IMG/VR virus record: IMGVR_UViG_3300044516_001285
Coordinates: 1 to 22,019 of that record
Direction: 5' to 3' (one strand)
Origin: a virus
Length of the DNA: 22,019 nt
This document shows, piece by piece, positions 1 to 9,134 of the stretch. Below the pieces are notes generated by a model. The model was not told the origin of the DNA, did not search any database, and worked only from the letters and a program-made list of their open reading frames with translations. Every line of letters starts with the position of its first letter. Position 1 is the first letter of the stretch. The position numbers and the translations under genes are program-made.

Positions 1-1543
1 GATTACCATCAGTTAAATTCCATCCAAATTGTTTTGCTACAGAATATAATAATTCATTAGGCATTCCTAATTTAGGATTTTCTTCTCGTTTATTTGTTTT
101 AGACATATGATTAATATACGTATAAAGTATATCATAATGATGTCCTAACATATTAACAAATGTAGATAATTCTTGATTATTTACATCGTAACGAATATAT
201 TCTGGAATAGTATAAACTAATGCATTAATATTCAATGAATCATATAATGAAGCGGTAGCAATTAATTTATTATACCAAGTATTAAATTCCGTACTAGTTG
301 TAGTTGAAATTGTATATGGTATTGTAGAATTTGTTTTTGGAACTGGAGTAATATAACTACCGGTTATCTGAGTTACATTCGGAGATTCGTGAGGAATTTC
401 ATATGTAGCTAATATAGAAGATGATTGATAATATAAATACTGCTCAAATGCATCAAAGCCGCTGATTAAATTTGTTTTAGTTAACTCATAATCAGCTGCA
501 TTTGTTGTTGCAACACTTCCTGATAATTCAGACACAACTAACGATTGCGATGTATAATATTCTAGTAATCCTAATTTATATCTAAAATTTTCTAAACGTT
601 CAACGGCTGAACTATAAAATACAAAGTTATTGAAATCTGAATAATCAATATTCAGTTTAACTCCTGATAAACTTCCTGAAAAATATGCATCAACAATTTG
701 TTGAGATGTTTGAACTGATGACCCTAATAAGTCATTCCAGTTTTTCAATCCAGTTTCAGTTGACGTATTATATGAATAATTTGCTTGCCAATTTGGATTT
801 GAAAGTTTATTAAATTTTTTAATTGACTGTGCTGGTTGAATAGCAACATTATCAATGTATGGACTTTTTAATTCTTCTACAACCCAACACTTAAAATTAA
901 CGTCGATTGTATTAGGTAATGGCTCATATAATTTAATATATACATATTCTCCTATTACAACACTATTAACAAACATTAAAGTTTGATTTCTACTAAAATT
1001 TAAAACGTAAGTCTTATGAAATTCCGTAGAAGTATGATTAACTGTTTGTATATAAGTTGTTAATTGTTTTAAGAACTCTGCATTATCTTCATCAATAGCA
1101 CGTAAACGTAACTCAGTTCGGTCCGGAGATATTTCGTCAATTCTTAAATGTTGTTGTTCATAACTACCAATTAAGTTTTTAAAAAAGTTAACTGCAATTT
1201 TAAAATTTCCTGCTGTTAATTTTAATTTTTCAAATTCACTATATAAATCAATTGCAATTGGCTTGCTAGGTAATTTGATTGTTTGGTTAGTTATTTTATC
1301 TTTATATTGTGGTATTTTTGTTCGTAGTTGTATCTTATGATTACCAGTTATCCAAGAATCTCCTGCGTATACATGAAGCTCTGTACGCAAATCATTTGTT
1401 GCGCTAGTAATTTGTGGAACCTGTGAAATACGATTAGTTGCAGAATAGCTTAAAAGATCAGTTTTTGATTTTTCTAAACGTGTTGCTGAAACAGATTTAG
1501 TTGCAGTTTGTATTTGCTCGATATTTTTATATTGTGTAATCAT
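1..1543 (-). CDS. Large phage structural protein, 3' end outside window
   Basis: This frame opens with ATG at 1543 and stays open to the window edge, giving about 514 residues and no stop, so it is the N-terminal part of a larger protein. It begins MITQYKNIEQIQTATK and is rich in Ser, Thr, Asn and Tyr, with several SGS/TGS turns, as in beta-rich virion proteins. Near the edge it reads LSTFVNMLGHHYDILYTYI and then NELLYSVAKQFGWNL, which resembles stretches I recall from large unassigned tail proteins of Bacteroidota phages. Its ATG overlaps the stop of the upstream gene (ATGA), so translation is probably coupled. Position at the end of the gp25-gp6 run suggests a baseplate or tail-fibre attachment protein (T4 gp6 is followed by gp7), but no homology to gp7 is claimed. 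Confidence 0.8.
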   Translation of the reverse strand, partial: MITQYKNIEQIQTATKSVSATRLEKSKTDLLSYSATNRISQVPQITSATNDLRTELHVYAGDSWITGNHKIQLRTKIPQYKDKITNQTIKLPSKPIAIDLYSEFEKLKLTAGNFKIAVNFFKNLIGSYEQQHLRIDEISPDRTELRLRAIDEDNAEFLKQLTTYIQTVNHTSTEFHKTYVLNFSRNQTLMFVNSVVIGEYVYIKLYEPLPNTIDVNFKCWVVEELKSPYIDNVAIQPAQSIKKFNKLSNPNWQANYSYNTSTETGLKNWNDLLGSSVQTSQQIVDAYFSGSLSGVKLNIDYSDFNNFVFYSSAVERLENFRYKLGLLEYYTSQSLVVSELSGSVATTNAADYELTKTNLISGFDAFEQYLYYQSSSILATYEIPHESPNVTQITGSYITPVPKTNSTIPYTISTTTSTEFNTWYNKLIATASLYDSLNINALVYTIPEYIRYDVNNQELSTFVNMLGHHYDILYTYINHMSKTNKREENPKLGMPNELLYSVAKQFGWNLTDGN

Positions 1544-2784
1544 TCTTCTTGTTCCCAACGTTGTGCATCTGCATCCCATACAAATGTTGCAATTTGATTA
1601 CCATCTGTATCATAATATGGCCTAGTCTCACCACTTATTCCTGGTTCTCCATATGGAGGATATGTTTCATCAATATCTTCCGACACATTACCCATTGGAT
1701 TACTAGCAGAAGTTTGTGAATTATCTAAAGTATATTGTGGTAATGATATTAATTGACCGTTACGCTTTTCAAATATATCTGTAAATGTAGTTCCTGCATT
1801 TGTTACTTCAACTAATATACAATTATCACTAAATGAATAAACACCAGTACCTATATCTCCATTTAATGATGGCGTTGTAGGGATATCAATAACATCAATT
1901 TTCCAATAACAATTCGGTGTTAATACCCAAGACCTAGCACCAGCTTGAACTTCGATAAAATACATATCATATGCCGCAGCATCATTAAATATATCAACTA
2001 CATATTCAAGTTGAAAGAATGGATATTCATTTCCACCAAATATACCATTAGACTCAGATCGTACTCTATAAGTAGTTCCTGTTGATCTCCATGCTTCTGG
2101 CATATTACGACTGATAGTCATATTAAATCCTACAGCATCATCTTGGTTTTCACTTGTAAATTGTGCTTGTATTGAAAATTTAAGTGTTTTATTTTTAGCA
2201 CGTAATGCTTCTAATATTTCCGGCGTAATTGTATATGATCCAATTTCAGATTGTTGTCCACCCGCAAACGGTAATCTACTGTAGCCGGCATAAAGATCTC
2301 CGCCATTCGTAAACCAAGTATCAGAATATGATGTTGCAATTCTCTGATATCCTTGTGGTTGTCCCTGTGCATCAATCGCAGCAGGAATTGTATATCGCGC
2401 TGCAATAGTATCAGATTCAAAATCTAAATCTATAACTAAATCTTCAACATCAGCTGATGGTTTAATTGTTACTGGGAATTTATAATATTGAAATCTAGTA
2501 TCTAAAACTTTTAAAGCTGATTTAGTAGTTATTAATTCAGCTACTGGATCAATAATTAACAATGGGTTCGTAGTAGAAGATTCTTGCAGTACAATATTGC
2601 CTGCACTATCTCTTGGGATAACGGATTCATTATTTGAAATATACGTTAATCCATCAGTACGGTACCGAGCTTGTTGATCAGCTGTAATTGGATCTAAAGT
2701 TAATTGTCCTAAATTTATTGGCGTAGTTTCCAATACACGACGAATTAACTGAATATCTCCTTTTAAATTGTTTTTATTTACCAT
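1540..2784 (-). CDS. Putative baseplate/tail structural protein, unknown family
   Basis: The 414-residue product is not one I recognise. There is no signal peptide or membrane segment. Most of the chain looks beta-rich, with many short hydrophobic strands broken by Gly, Asn, Ser and Thr. An acidic, Pro- and Gly-rich stretch (ETYPPYGEPGISGETRP) separates the body from a short tail, FVWDADAQRWEQEE. The start at 2784 overlaps the stop of the DNRLRE-like gene (TAATG) and its stop overlaps the ATG of the next gene, so all three are probably translated as a coupled set. Placement between baseplate-type genes is the only functional clue; a tail or baseplate accessory role is inferred from context. 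Confidence 0.85.
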   Translation of the reverse strand: MVNKNNLKGDIQLIRRVLETTPINLGQLTLDPITADQQARYRTDGLTYISNNESVIPRDSAGNIVLQESSTTNPLLIIDPVAELITTKSALKVLDTRFQYYKFPVTIKPSADVEDLVIDLDFESDTIAARYTIPAAIDAQGQPQGYQRIATSYSDTWFTNGGDLYAGYSRLPFAGGQQSEIGSYTITPEILEALRAKNKTLKFSIQAQFTSENQDDAVGFNMTISRNMPEAWRSTGTTYRVRSESNGIFGGNEYPFFQLEYVVDIFNDAAAYDMYFIEVQAGARSWVLTPNCYWKIDVIDIPTTPSLNGDIGTGVYSFSDNCILVEVTNAGTTFTDIFEKRNGQLISLPQYTLDNSQTSASNPMGNVSEDIDETYPPYGEPGISGETRPYYDTDGNQIATFVWDADAQRWEQEE

Positions 2785-3902
2785 TATCTGACTACTTTAA
2801 AATAAATGTCATTGTCGATATACTGCTCAGTGAACCCATCTTTGATTTTTATTTCTAAACGATATGTTCGCTCAGGCATAAAACCATTCATATCTAGGTA
2901 GATGTAATTACTAGTAGAATCGCAACTTACTTTATTATAAATATTGTCATACGGAATTATAGCTTCATCTGTTGCTGCATCATAAACCGCATAATAAGTA
3001 GTTGTTGGTAAATATTTTATAGTCTCTATAGGGAAAAGATTAGTTGGAGATTTTCTAGGATATTTATCGCGAGCGTAAATTCTAATTTTTGCAATCTCAG
3101 TATCTTTATATGTTGGTTTTACTTTAGTGTATACAACATATGATTCTAAATCAACTGACGTCAATGATCCCGTTGTAAACGCACTATTATCAAAGTACAT
3201 TGTTAATCTAGGAACATATATTGTGTGGGTATCTCTACTAAAATATCTAATGTATCCTTGAATATTAGTATCAGCTTCATCAGAATCCGATAGCTGCAAT
3301 AAAAATCCATTATTAGGAATACTAGCTCCGCCACTACCGCTCATCCAAATTTTTACTGAATCAGTTACATCTAAATTAATATCAGTTGTTTGATATGAAA
3401 ATGATTGTGAATTAATAAGACCAGCTGTTGACCCAGCACTTGCTGACTGAAACATCCAACTACCTCCAGCCCCAGAACCTGAAATATATAATGTACTAGA
3501 TCCAATTTGTTGTTGCTGACTTGAAGAAACCCATAATGACCCAGAATATGGTCCATTCCAAGTTACACCATCGATGGTATTCGATATTGAGTCACCAGTA
3601 CCATTTATCCAATTTTGAGCTACTAATTTAGAATGAATAGAATATTCAGATGGCAAATTTTTAGCATATGATGTATATAACTGCAATATAAATTTACAAT
3701 CATTTACAGTTTTTCCATATAATGATAATGATTCTGAAATTTCAGTCATATCAAATTTTATAAGGCTTCTAGATTTTAATAAAGTGTCGCCTTCAGTATT
3801 AAATTTTTTGCCAATTTCTAGTACTTGATCTAATCCATAATTTTTAGTTGGATTTGATTCAAATAAGGTTGCATCTTTTTCTGCATAAAATATTCTAAAC
3901 AT
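2784..3902 (-). CDS. DNRLRE-like beta-sandwich structural protein
   Basis: This is a 372-residue protein. Residues 6-55 read YAEKDATLFESNPTKNYG, then a gap, then SLIKFDMTEI. Near 112-120 there is GVTWNGPYS, near 177-188 LDVTDSVKIWMS, and near 197-203 NNGFLLQ. This series (DATL...NYG...L.KFD...W...VT..V..W...NNGF) is the pattern of DNRLRE carbohydrate-binding-type domains found in secreted bacterial and archaeal surface proteins. The part after about residue 245 is a separate beta-rich domain. An AAGGA-like ribosome site stands about 9 bases before the ATG. It lies directly downstream of gp6, so it is probably a virion protein, perhaps one that touches surface polysaccharide. The family call is from motif memory and is moderately firm; the role is inference. 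Confidence 0.8.
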   Translation of the reverse strand: MFRIFYAEKDATLFESNPTKNYGLDQVLEIGKKFNTEGDTLLKSRSLIKFDMTEISESLSLYGKTVNDCKFILQLYTSYAKNLPSEYSIHSKLVAQNWINGTGDSISNTIDGVTWNGPYSGSLWVSSSQQQQIGSSTLYISGSGAGGSWMFQSASAGSTAGLINSQSFSYQTTDINLDVTDSVKIWMSGSGGASIPNNGFLLQLSDSDEADTNIQGYIRYFSRDTHTIYVPRLTMYFDNSAFTTGSLTSVDLESYVVYTKVKPTYKDTEIAKIRIYARDKYPRKSPTNLFPIETIKYLPTTTYYAVYDAATDEAIIPYDNIYNKVSCDSTSNYIYLDMNGFMPERTYRLEIKIKDGFTEQYIDNDIYFKVVR

Positions 3903-3912
3903 TTATTATTCC

Positions 3913-5793
3913 TTAATAGTTGACTACGCGTCCTTTAATATCTTGATTTGGAAATTTAACTTCAAAGATGCTAGGATCTAATGAAGGATAAATTATTCCA
4001 TTTTTTGTCGCTGTTTGTAAATCATAAACATTACCAGAATAATTTAAGTCAGTTTCATATAAATTTGAAATCTTAACTCCTACAACTGATTGAACGCCTT
4101 TAACATTTGCAATTAAATTAGTAATATCAGATTTTATAATAGGTTGGTTTATTTGCCATTTATCAACATTAAAATGATCACGTAATGAATTAATACATTT
4201 TAATAAAACTTCATTACTATTATAATTAGACAATACTGAAATTTCGAAATCAATTCCTATGTTAATAATAAATGCATCTTTTATATTAATAGCATCTGTT
4301 AACATACGATAATAATTTAAGTATGTTTTTAAATTTTCTTTAACTGCTAAATTTAATTCAGTTAATTGTTTTGATGCATTGAATCCTAAAACATACATAT
4401 TCATTGCCAATGGATTAGCAATCTTTGTTTCTTGATAATCTTGTTGTGAAATTTGATCATCTGGCACAATGTAAGCTTTTGCTACACTACCAAATTTTGA
4501 TGGCATAGAATAAGCTCGAATAATATAATCATCTCTAGTTACCAAACGATTCTGTGTCGCAAAATTTGCTAAAGCATTATTTTTTATATCTTGCAAACTG
4601 TCTGATGTTTTAGCTCCTGTTGCTGGTTTCGGATTCGTAACAGCTACTGTATTCTTAACGAAATTTACAACACCTGCAGATATCGAAGAATTAACATCAT
4701 CATTAAATGCAATAAAGTCAACCTCAGTAAGTTCTCCAGCTGGGACATTATCTGTTATACCATTTCCAATTGTATATGTTACAGTTAATGTAGTATTAGA
4801 CGGAGCTTGACCGTAAGTTCTAGTATATAAAAAGTTAGACGGATCTATATCAACATCTAAATTCTTTCTAAAACCAGCTAAACCATTTCCAACATTATCC
4901 GGATTTGGAATTATTTCTTCATCATTATTATCTGATATACCTGACCCGAACTGCATTTCTAAACGATTATCACTTCTTAATCTTGTAATAAAACGTTTAG
5001 ATGATTTACGAAGTTTTAATAAACTAGGAGAAGATGAACGATACTGACTTAACTCAGGATCATTTTCTGCCAAATTTGGTACTGCTTCAAAAATAGTGTC
5101 TTGAGCTAAATATGGAACTTCATACCAATTATCACCATCAGACTCAGTAACTGATATAATTTCAATTACATTAGATTCTGGTAAAACTACTTTGTCATAT
5201 GCAATTGGTGAATTAAATGTAAACTTTGCTGTTTTTACTTCACCCGAAACAGCCCGTGCTGTTTTCTTTAATAAATAATATGTAGGTGTTTTAGTTATAG
5301 GATCACTTTCATATATTGTTACTTCGGTATTATCAATACTAGAAGAATATGAAAAGTCAATTGAATCCAACGTTCTAAATACAGCAGCACCAGATTTTTG
5401 TTTTATACGGAACCCAGGGTTTATTGATAATGCATAATTATAATCAGGTCGAACATTATTTCCCGTGCCAATTGCTGGAACTAAATGAAATACATTCAAA
5501 TCTACATATGCAGGAACAACGTTGCTTGGATTATAACCCAACGTTTTTGCAATATCATATATATTACCTCGTTCGGATGCTTGTTCTAATAAAGATTCTT
5601 TTAAATTAGTATCTGCATAAAATGATAAAACATCGCCTACATAAGAAGCTAATTCAATAAATAACATCCCAGGAGATGATTCATTGAAATCTGTATATGT
5701 ATTTGGAAAGTATTGTTTTGTAAACTCTATTAGATTGTTTCTAAATTGTCCAAAATCTTTTCCTAAATATGTTACATCTTTTTTTATTTCCAT
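3913..5793 (-). CDS. Baseplate wedge subunit, T4 gp6-like (baseplate J family)
   Basis: The 626-residue product matches the baseplate wedge protein gp6 of T4-like phages in size (T4 gp6 is about 660 residues) and in its N-terminal signature. Residues 35-90 hold DFNESSPGMLFIELASYVGD, then FYADTNLKESLLEQASERGN, then AKTLGYNP. In T4, gp6 dimers form the ring of wedges around the hub and carry the conformational change on contraction. The middle has the RLRSDNRLEMQFGSGISD type of strand usual in J-like proteins. The C-terminal third contains the ATQNRLVTRDDYIIRAYSMP stretch typical of this family. It is followed by the DNRLRE-like gene and preceded by gp25, as expected for a wedge module. AATAAGGTAAATAAA before the ATG is a plausible ribosome site. 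Confidence 0.95.
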   Translation of the reverse strand: MEIKKDVTYLGKDFGQFRNNLIEFTKQYFPNTYTDFNESSPGMLFIELASYVGDVLSFYADTNLKESLLEQASERGNIYDIAKTLGYNPSNVVPAYVDLNVFHLVPAIGTGNNVRPDYNYALSINPGFRIKQKSGAAVFRTLDSIDFSYSSSIDNTEVTIYESDPITKTPTYYLLKKTARAVSGEVKTAKFTFNSPIAYDKVVLPESNVIEIISVTESDGDNWYEVPYLAQDTIFEAVPNLAENDPELSQYRSSSPSLLKLRKSSKRFITRLRSDNRLEMQFGSGISDNNDEEIIPNPDNVGNGLAGFRKNLDVDIDPSNFLYTRTYGQAPSNTTLTVTYTIGNGITDNVPAGELTEVDFIAFNDDVNSSISAGVVNFVKNTVAVTNPKPATGAKTSDSLQDIKNNALANFATQNRLVTRDDYIIRAYSMPSKFGSVAKAYIVPDDQISQQDYQETKIANPLAMNMYVLGFNASKQLTELNLAVKENLKTYLNYYRMLTDAINIKDAFIINIGIDFEISVLSNYNSNEVLLKCINSLRDHFNVDKWQINQPIIKSDITNLIANVKGVQSVVGVKISNLYETDLNYSGNVYDLQTATKNGIIYPSLDPSIFEVKFPNQDIKGRVVNY

Positions 5794-5803
5794 TTTATTT
5801 ACC

Positions 5804-6238
5804 TTATTCTATTCTAACACTAGAAGCATCGCCAACGATCGTTATTGTATTCGTATCTAAATTATCCACTGAATAATTTATTGTTATTTGTATGTTGTGA
5901 ATCAACGTTGGATCATCCTCATTTGTGATAACGTCAATTGAGTCAATATTAATATAAGGTAACCAATAATTAACTGGTTCTTGTATCAATGTTTGTATTT
6001 GTGTTTTTAAACTAGATAAGTTTGGTTCGAAAATAATAGTTATTAAATTAGTTCCATATGTTGGTTGCATTACACGTTCGCCAATTCTGGTCAATAATAA
6101 CGTTTTAAGATTTTCTTTAGTTTGTATATCGGTTGTATATATAGGAGCAAATAATGATGCATTAGCAGAAAAGGATATACCTAATCCTACTTCATTTTGT
6201 TGAGTTACATCATTAATTGATTCTAAACGATATCCCAT
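5804..6238 (-). CDS. Baseplate wedge protein gp25-like (GPW_gp25 family)
   Basis: This 144-residue protein has the gp25 pattern. GLGISFSANASLFAPIYTTD at residues 18-37 is followed by ENLKTLLLTRIGERVMQPTY at 42-61 and GTNLITIIFEPN at 62-73. T4 gp25 (132 residues) joins gp6 and gp53 at the inner baseplate and is thought to start sheath assembly; the family also occurs in contractile injection systems. The gene lies immediately before gp6, the usual pairing. Its ATG overlaps the stop of the upstream 176-residue gene (TAATG), so expression is likely coupled. I see no missing family signature. Confidence 0.95.
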   Translation of the reverse strand: MGYRLESINDVTQQNEVGLGISFSANASLFAPIYTTDIQTKENLKTLLLTRIGERVMQPTYGTNLITIIFEPNLSSLKTQIQTLIQEPVNYWLPYINIDSIDVITNEDDPTLIHNIQITINYSVDNLDTNTITIVGDASSVRIE

Positions 6239-6768
6239 TATGCCATTCCTTTTTTCTTGTCAATCGCTTTCATCACTGCTGAATAGTCACGAGTCATTGC
6301 TGCTGCAACACTAGGGTCAACATCATATACCTTACCTGTTTCTGGATCTTCCATCACTTTAGGAGCTTGTGGAGCTAATCCTATTGAAGCTGCCATATTT
6401 TGACGCATCATACCAAAGCCCGCTGCATCTTTTGATGTCATGGTAATTTGATCATCATATGATTCATTCATCATATCAGAAAAACTATTCATTGCTAATG
6501 GTTGGTGTTCCATTAATGGGTCTGTATCATTTAAAACAGATGCCCATTTATTTTCTGCAAATACAGCTTTTTTTGTTGAAGTTTGTTTCGCAGCCGATGG
6601 TGGTGGGGTTCTGTGCCCAGGCATATTAGTTTTCGAAGGTTGTTTCATTTCTGAAATTGTAGGTTTTAAACCTTCTTTCAATATCTCAGTTAGTTCTTGT
6701 TTAATAACCGATCTTAATTCTTCTCGGACTATCTTTTTTAGAGCTAATATAAATGTTTTGTTATCCAT
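6238..6768 (-). CDS. Putative virion-associated protein with helical N-terminus
   Basis: This 176-residue product is not one I can name. Residues 1-36 look like one charged amphipathic helix (ALKKIVREELRSVIKQELTE). A Pro-rich linker near 50-60 and a Met- and Asp-rich middle follow. The C-terminal 40 residues are compact (DPETGKVYDVDPSVAAAMTR, then DYSAVMKAIDKKKG). The gene lies between the 283-residue coiled-coil protein and gp25, so a baseplate or assembly role is likely by context only. The ATG has no clear AAGGA upstream, but an ATATTTATA element begins 23 bases before it, suggesting that a transcript may start here. Confidence 0.8.
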   Translation of the reverse strand: MDNKTFILALKKIVREELRSVIKQELTEILKEGLKPTISEMKQPSKTNMPGHRTPPPSAAKQTSTKKAVFAENKWASVLNDTDPLMEHQPLAMNSFSDMMNESYDDQITMTSKDAAGFGMMRQNMAASIGLAPQAPKVMEDPETGKVYDVDPSVAAAMTRDYSAVMKAIDKKKGMA

Positions 6769-6782
6769 AGTACTTATTTTTA

Positions 6783-6791
6783 TATAAATAT
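6783..6791 (-). promoter_or_regulatory. ATATTTATA candidate phage promoter
   Basis: The motif reads on the minus strand and begins 23 bases before the ATG at 6768. It is one of seven same-orientation copies in gene-start gaps. The opposite strand reads TATAAATAT, close to the T4 late consensus, so direction needs a start-site map. Confidence 0.4.
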
Positions 6792-6796
6792 TGTAA

Positions 6797-7648
6797 TTAT
6801 AAATTTACGGGTTGTCCCCACGCAGTTGTATTAGGCTTAGGCCCATATATCTTTGATGATTGTATATCAATATAATAATCACCTATTTTACCTAGATCTC
6901 CTGCAGGAACACCTGGCGATTGGTATACTTTGCTAGGCGCTTCTTGTAATGACGTTAGCAAGCTTCTTTGTTGTATTAATAATGATTCAATTGAATCAGA
7001 TCGATCATCTAAATCAGACTCAGATACATTATCGTCATTATAGAATTTAGTAGCAACTAAATCATTATAATCATAATCATCACCCAATTGACCATCACCT
7101 AATAAGTTGCCCGGTAATTCAAAATCCGAATCTGTTTCACCACATGTAGCTGATACTTTATTAATAGCATTAGTTAGTGGCGGAACAATTGTTGCTAATT
7201 TAGATGTAAGTGTTGCTGGTATTGTTGAAAATTGATTCAACGATTCAATTGCATTAACAATTGTTGCATCTTGTATAGCCGTTAATTGTCCAGCAATAAA
7301 TGAGGCCGCAGTAATTGGATTACTCAACTGTGCAATTGATATTGCAGTTTTAATACCTTGCGCCACAGCTACAACTTGTTTAACCGTTTCAATTGTTTTT
7401 TGAATTTTAGGTATAGTTTCTTGAACTTTAGTAATTTGCTCTTGAACTTCAGCTAATTGATCTTTAATTTTTTTAACTCGCGGATCATCACATTGTGCAC
7501 TAGCTGGTAACTTAACCGAGTCTTCTACTGTTTTAGCTACTTGCTCAGCTAATTTGTCTGTTTGTGTATCAAGTTGTTTCATAACTTCTGAAACAGCTTT
7601 ACCTGGTAGTTTTGGTATAAAATCTAATGGTGGAACTACTGCACTCAT
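6797..7648 (-). CDS. Coiled-coil structural protein with tail-fibre-like C-terminal motif
   Basis: The product has 283 residues. After a Pro-rich start (VVPPLDFIPKLPG), residues 57-100 form a strong heptad-like helix (KKIKDQLAEVQEQITKVQET, continuing). A hydrophobic Ala/Ile/Ser-rich region follows at about 95-165. The last 43 residues contain GKIGDYYIDIQSSKIYGPKP and then WGQPVNL, which is the GDYYID..T..IYGPK..G.WG.P..L motif found at the ends of many phage tail-fibre and collagen-like proteins. Two cysteines (CDD near 53, CGE near 169) are present. It sits between the spike gene and the 176-residue gene, with AAGGA before its ATG. A baseplate or fibre component is the best inference. Confidence 0.85.
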   Translation of the reverse strand: MSAVVPPLDFIPKLPGKAVSEVMKQLDTQTDKLAEQVAKTVEDSVKLPASAQCDDPRVKKIKDQLAEVQEQITKVQETIPKIQKTIETVKQVVAVAQGIKTAISIAQLSNPITAASFIAGQLTAIQDATIVNAIESLNQFSTIPATLTSKLATIVPPLTNAINKVSATCGETDSDFELPGNLLGDGQLGDDYDYNDLVATKFYNDDNVSESDLDDRSDSIESLLIQQRSLLTSLQEAPSKVYQSPGVPAGDLGKIGDYYIDIQSSKIYGPKPNTTAWGQPVNL

Positions 7649-7656
7649 AACTTTCC

Positions 7657-8682
7657 TTATTTACTTAAATAATATTTTTGACTTAATAGATTTTGTAATT
7701 CTTGTTGAGCAGAAATTCTATTAGATTGATCTATAAATGTGCCAACCATTGTACCACACTGAATTGGCGAACTTAATTGGCTCAATATTTTTTGTAAGAC
7801 TTTTAATAAAACATCGCCATGCACCATATTAGATGCAGCTTCATCATTTCCTAGTTTTATATCTCCCGTAGTATTCAATATAATTGCACGAGGAGAATCA
7901 ATTACAACGATATCTGTTTTTGCTTTTAAAATAACACGGTCTGCTGTTCCAATAAATTGTGAGCTTGCAAATTGTGATTCATTTGGTAAAAAACAAGATA
8001 ATGAATTAGGCGAATTTTTATCACCTAATTTGAGTGTAGGTATATTTTGTGTGCTAGTTAAATAAACTGACGAAGCATCTTGTTCAATGTTTTCATTTAC
8101 AAATTGTTTGTTTGGTTTATTTATTCTGCCATTAGATATTATTATGATTGGATCACCTATAGCATTTGACTTCCAAACTGGTTCTACACTGTATTTACCT
8201 GCAGTATAATTAAGTGAACTACCAAAACGTATACTATTGCTCCAACGACCTTCTAATAAAAAATCTCCTTCATATGGTTGTAATGGAGATACAGATTTTT
8301 GATTAAATGTATATCCTGGTTTAATTGCATCAATTTGAGTTTGAGTCAAATCAGATGACATTCCGGGTAACATGTTTTCGTTAATTGACGAATGAACATC
8401 GATCGATGTTATGTAGTACCATTGCTCACGCCATCTAGATGGAGTTGATTGTTGATTAAATGTTTTATAAATCAAAACAAATTCTCCTACTAACGGAATT
8501 TGTTTCATATTGATATTAGAAGGCTTAACAATGAATTCTTTTTGGTTGTAATATTCACTGCAAGATCTAACTTTTAATGCAAATAAATTATTAACTGTAG
8601 TATTAGATTGATCCGCGGGAATATACTGATACGTATCATCGTATGCTAAAACTTCAGCTACGTCGAATTCAATATTACGCAC
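7657..8682 (-). CDS. gp5-like baseplate hub/spike protein without lysozyme domain
   Basis: The 341-residue product has an OB-fold-like N-terminal half. IPLVGEFVLIYK is followed by WYYITSIDVH and then PYEGDFLLEGRWSNSIRFGS; the last is the hallmark stretch of T4-like gp5/spike OB domains. Residues from about 240 on (ADRVILKAKTDIVVIDSPRA, then IILNTTGDIKLGND) are short repeated strands like the gp5 C-terminal beta-helix. No lysozyme domain is inserted, as in many marine T4-like phages. The start is GTG at 8682: an in-frame TAG lies just upstream, and AAGGA sits about 6 bases before the GTG, which decides the start. The gene overlaps the previous stop by 8 bases. It would form the central membrane-piercing spike. 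Confidence 0.9.
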   Translation of the reverse strand: MRNIEFDVAEVLAYDDTYQYIPADQSNTTVNNLFALKVRSCSEYYNQKEFIVKPSNINMKQIPLVGEFVLIYKTFNQQSTPSRWREQWYYITSIDVHSSINENMLPGMSSDLTQTQIDAIKPGYTFNQKSVSPLQPYEGDFLLEGRWSNSIRFGSSLNYTAGKYSVEPVWKSNAIGDPIIIISNGRINKPNKQFVNENIEQDASSVYLTSTQNIPTLKLGDKNSPNSLSCFLPNESQFASSQFIGTADRVILKAKTDIVVIDSPRAIILNTTGDIKLGNDEAASNMVHGDVLLKVLQKILSQLSSPIQCGTMVGTFIDQSNRISAQQELQNLLSQKYYLSK

Positions 8683-9109
8683 CTGGTTCCTTCTCTAATT
8701 TACTTTTTACGGCCGTAATACGCTCTTGTAATGCAATATCTTCTTGATCGATTGAGTCTAGTTCATCTTCTAACTCAGCAGTCATTGTTTTCTCAGCAAT
8801 CTTCATTAATTGCTGTTTTTCTTCTTCACTTAACAAACCGTCTGCTCCTGCAATTGTTTGTTTTGTAGAAATAAAACGTTGAACGATAGCAGTAAGTTTA
8901 ACGAGGTGATCGTCATTCTTAACTGCTACGTCTAAGTATTCTTTTATCAGTGGCACTATAACCGTTGCATCTGATGCATTACGGATAAGTGGCTGAAGCT
9001 GTGATATAAGTTGGTTGATTTGTCTATCTTTCTTTTTAGAATTGTGATAGACATCGGACATTAAGTCAGCAAAAGATGTGCCTTTAAATATTTCATCATT
9101 CTTGTCCAT
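8675..9109 (-). CDS. Conserved T4-like phage protein of unknown function
   Basis: This is a 144-residue, largely helical protein. Residues 8-75 include FKGTSFADLMSDVYHNSKKK, then QINQLISQLQPLI, then IVPLIKEYLDVAVKNDDHLV. This pattern recalls a small conserved protein encoded near the baseplate genes of T4-like marine phages, so I treat it as part of the T4-like core set. Its function is not known to me. The C-terminal half (SEEEKQQLMKIAEKTM onward) is a charged coiled coil. Upstream are an AAAGGA ribosome site and an ATATTTATA element, so it may open the transcript that runs into the spike and wedge genes. A chaperone or assembly role would be a guess. Confidence 0.85.
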   Translation of the reverse strand: MDKNDEIFKGTSFADLMSDVYHNSKKKDRQINQLISQLQPLIRNASDATVIVPLIKEYLDVAVKNDDHLVKLTAIVQRFISTKQTIAGADGLLSEEEKQQLMKIAEKTMTAELEDELDSIDQEDIALQERITAVKSKLEKEPGA

Positions 9110-9125
9110 ATCGTAAATCCTTTAA

Positions 9126-9134
9126 TATAAATAT
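9126..9134 (-). promoter_or_regulatory. ATATTTATA candidate phage promoter
   Basis: The minus-strand copy begins 25 bases before the ATG of the conserved 144-residue gene, followed by ATTAAAGGA. It starts at the last base of the sigma-factor stop codon. Confidence 0.42.
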
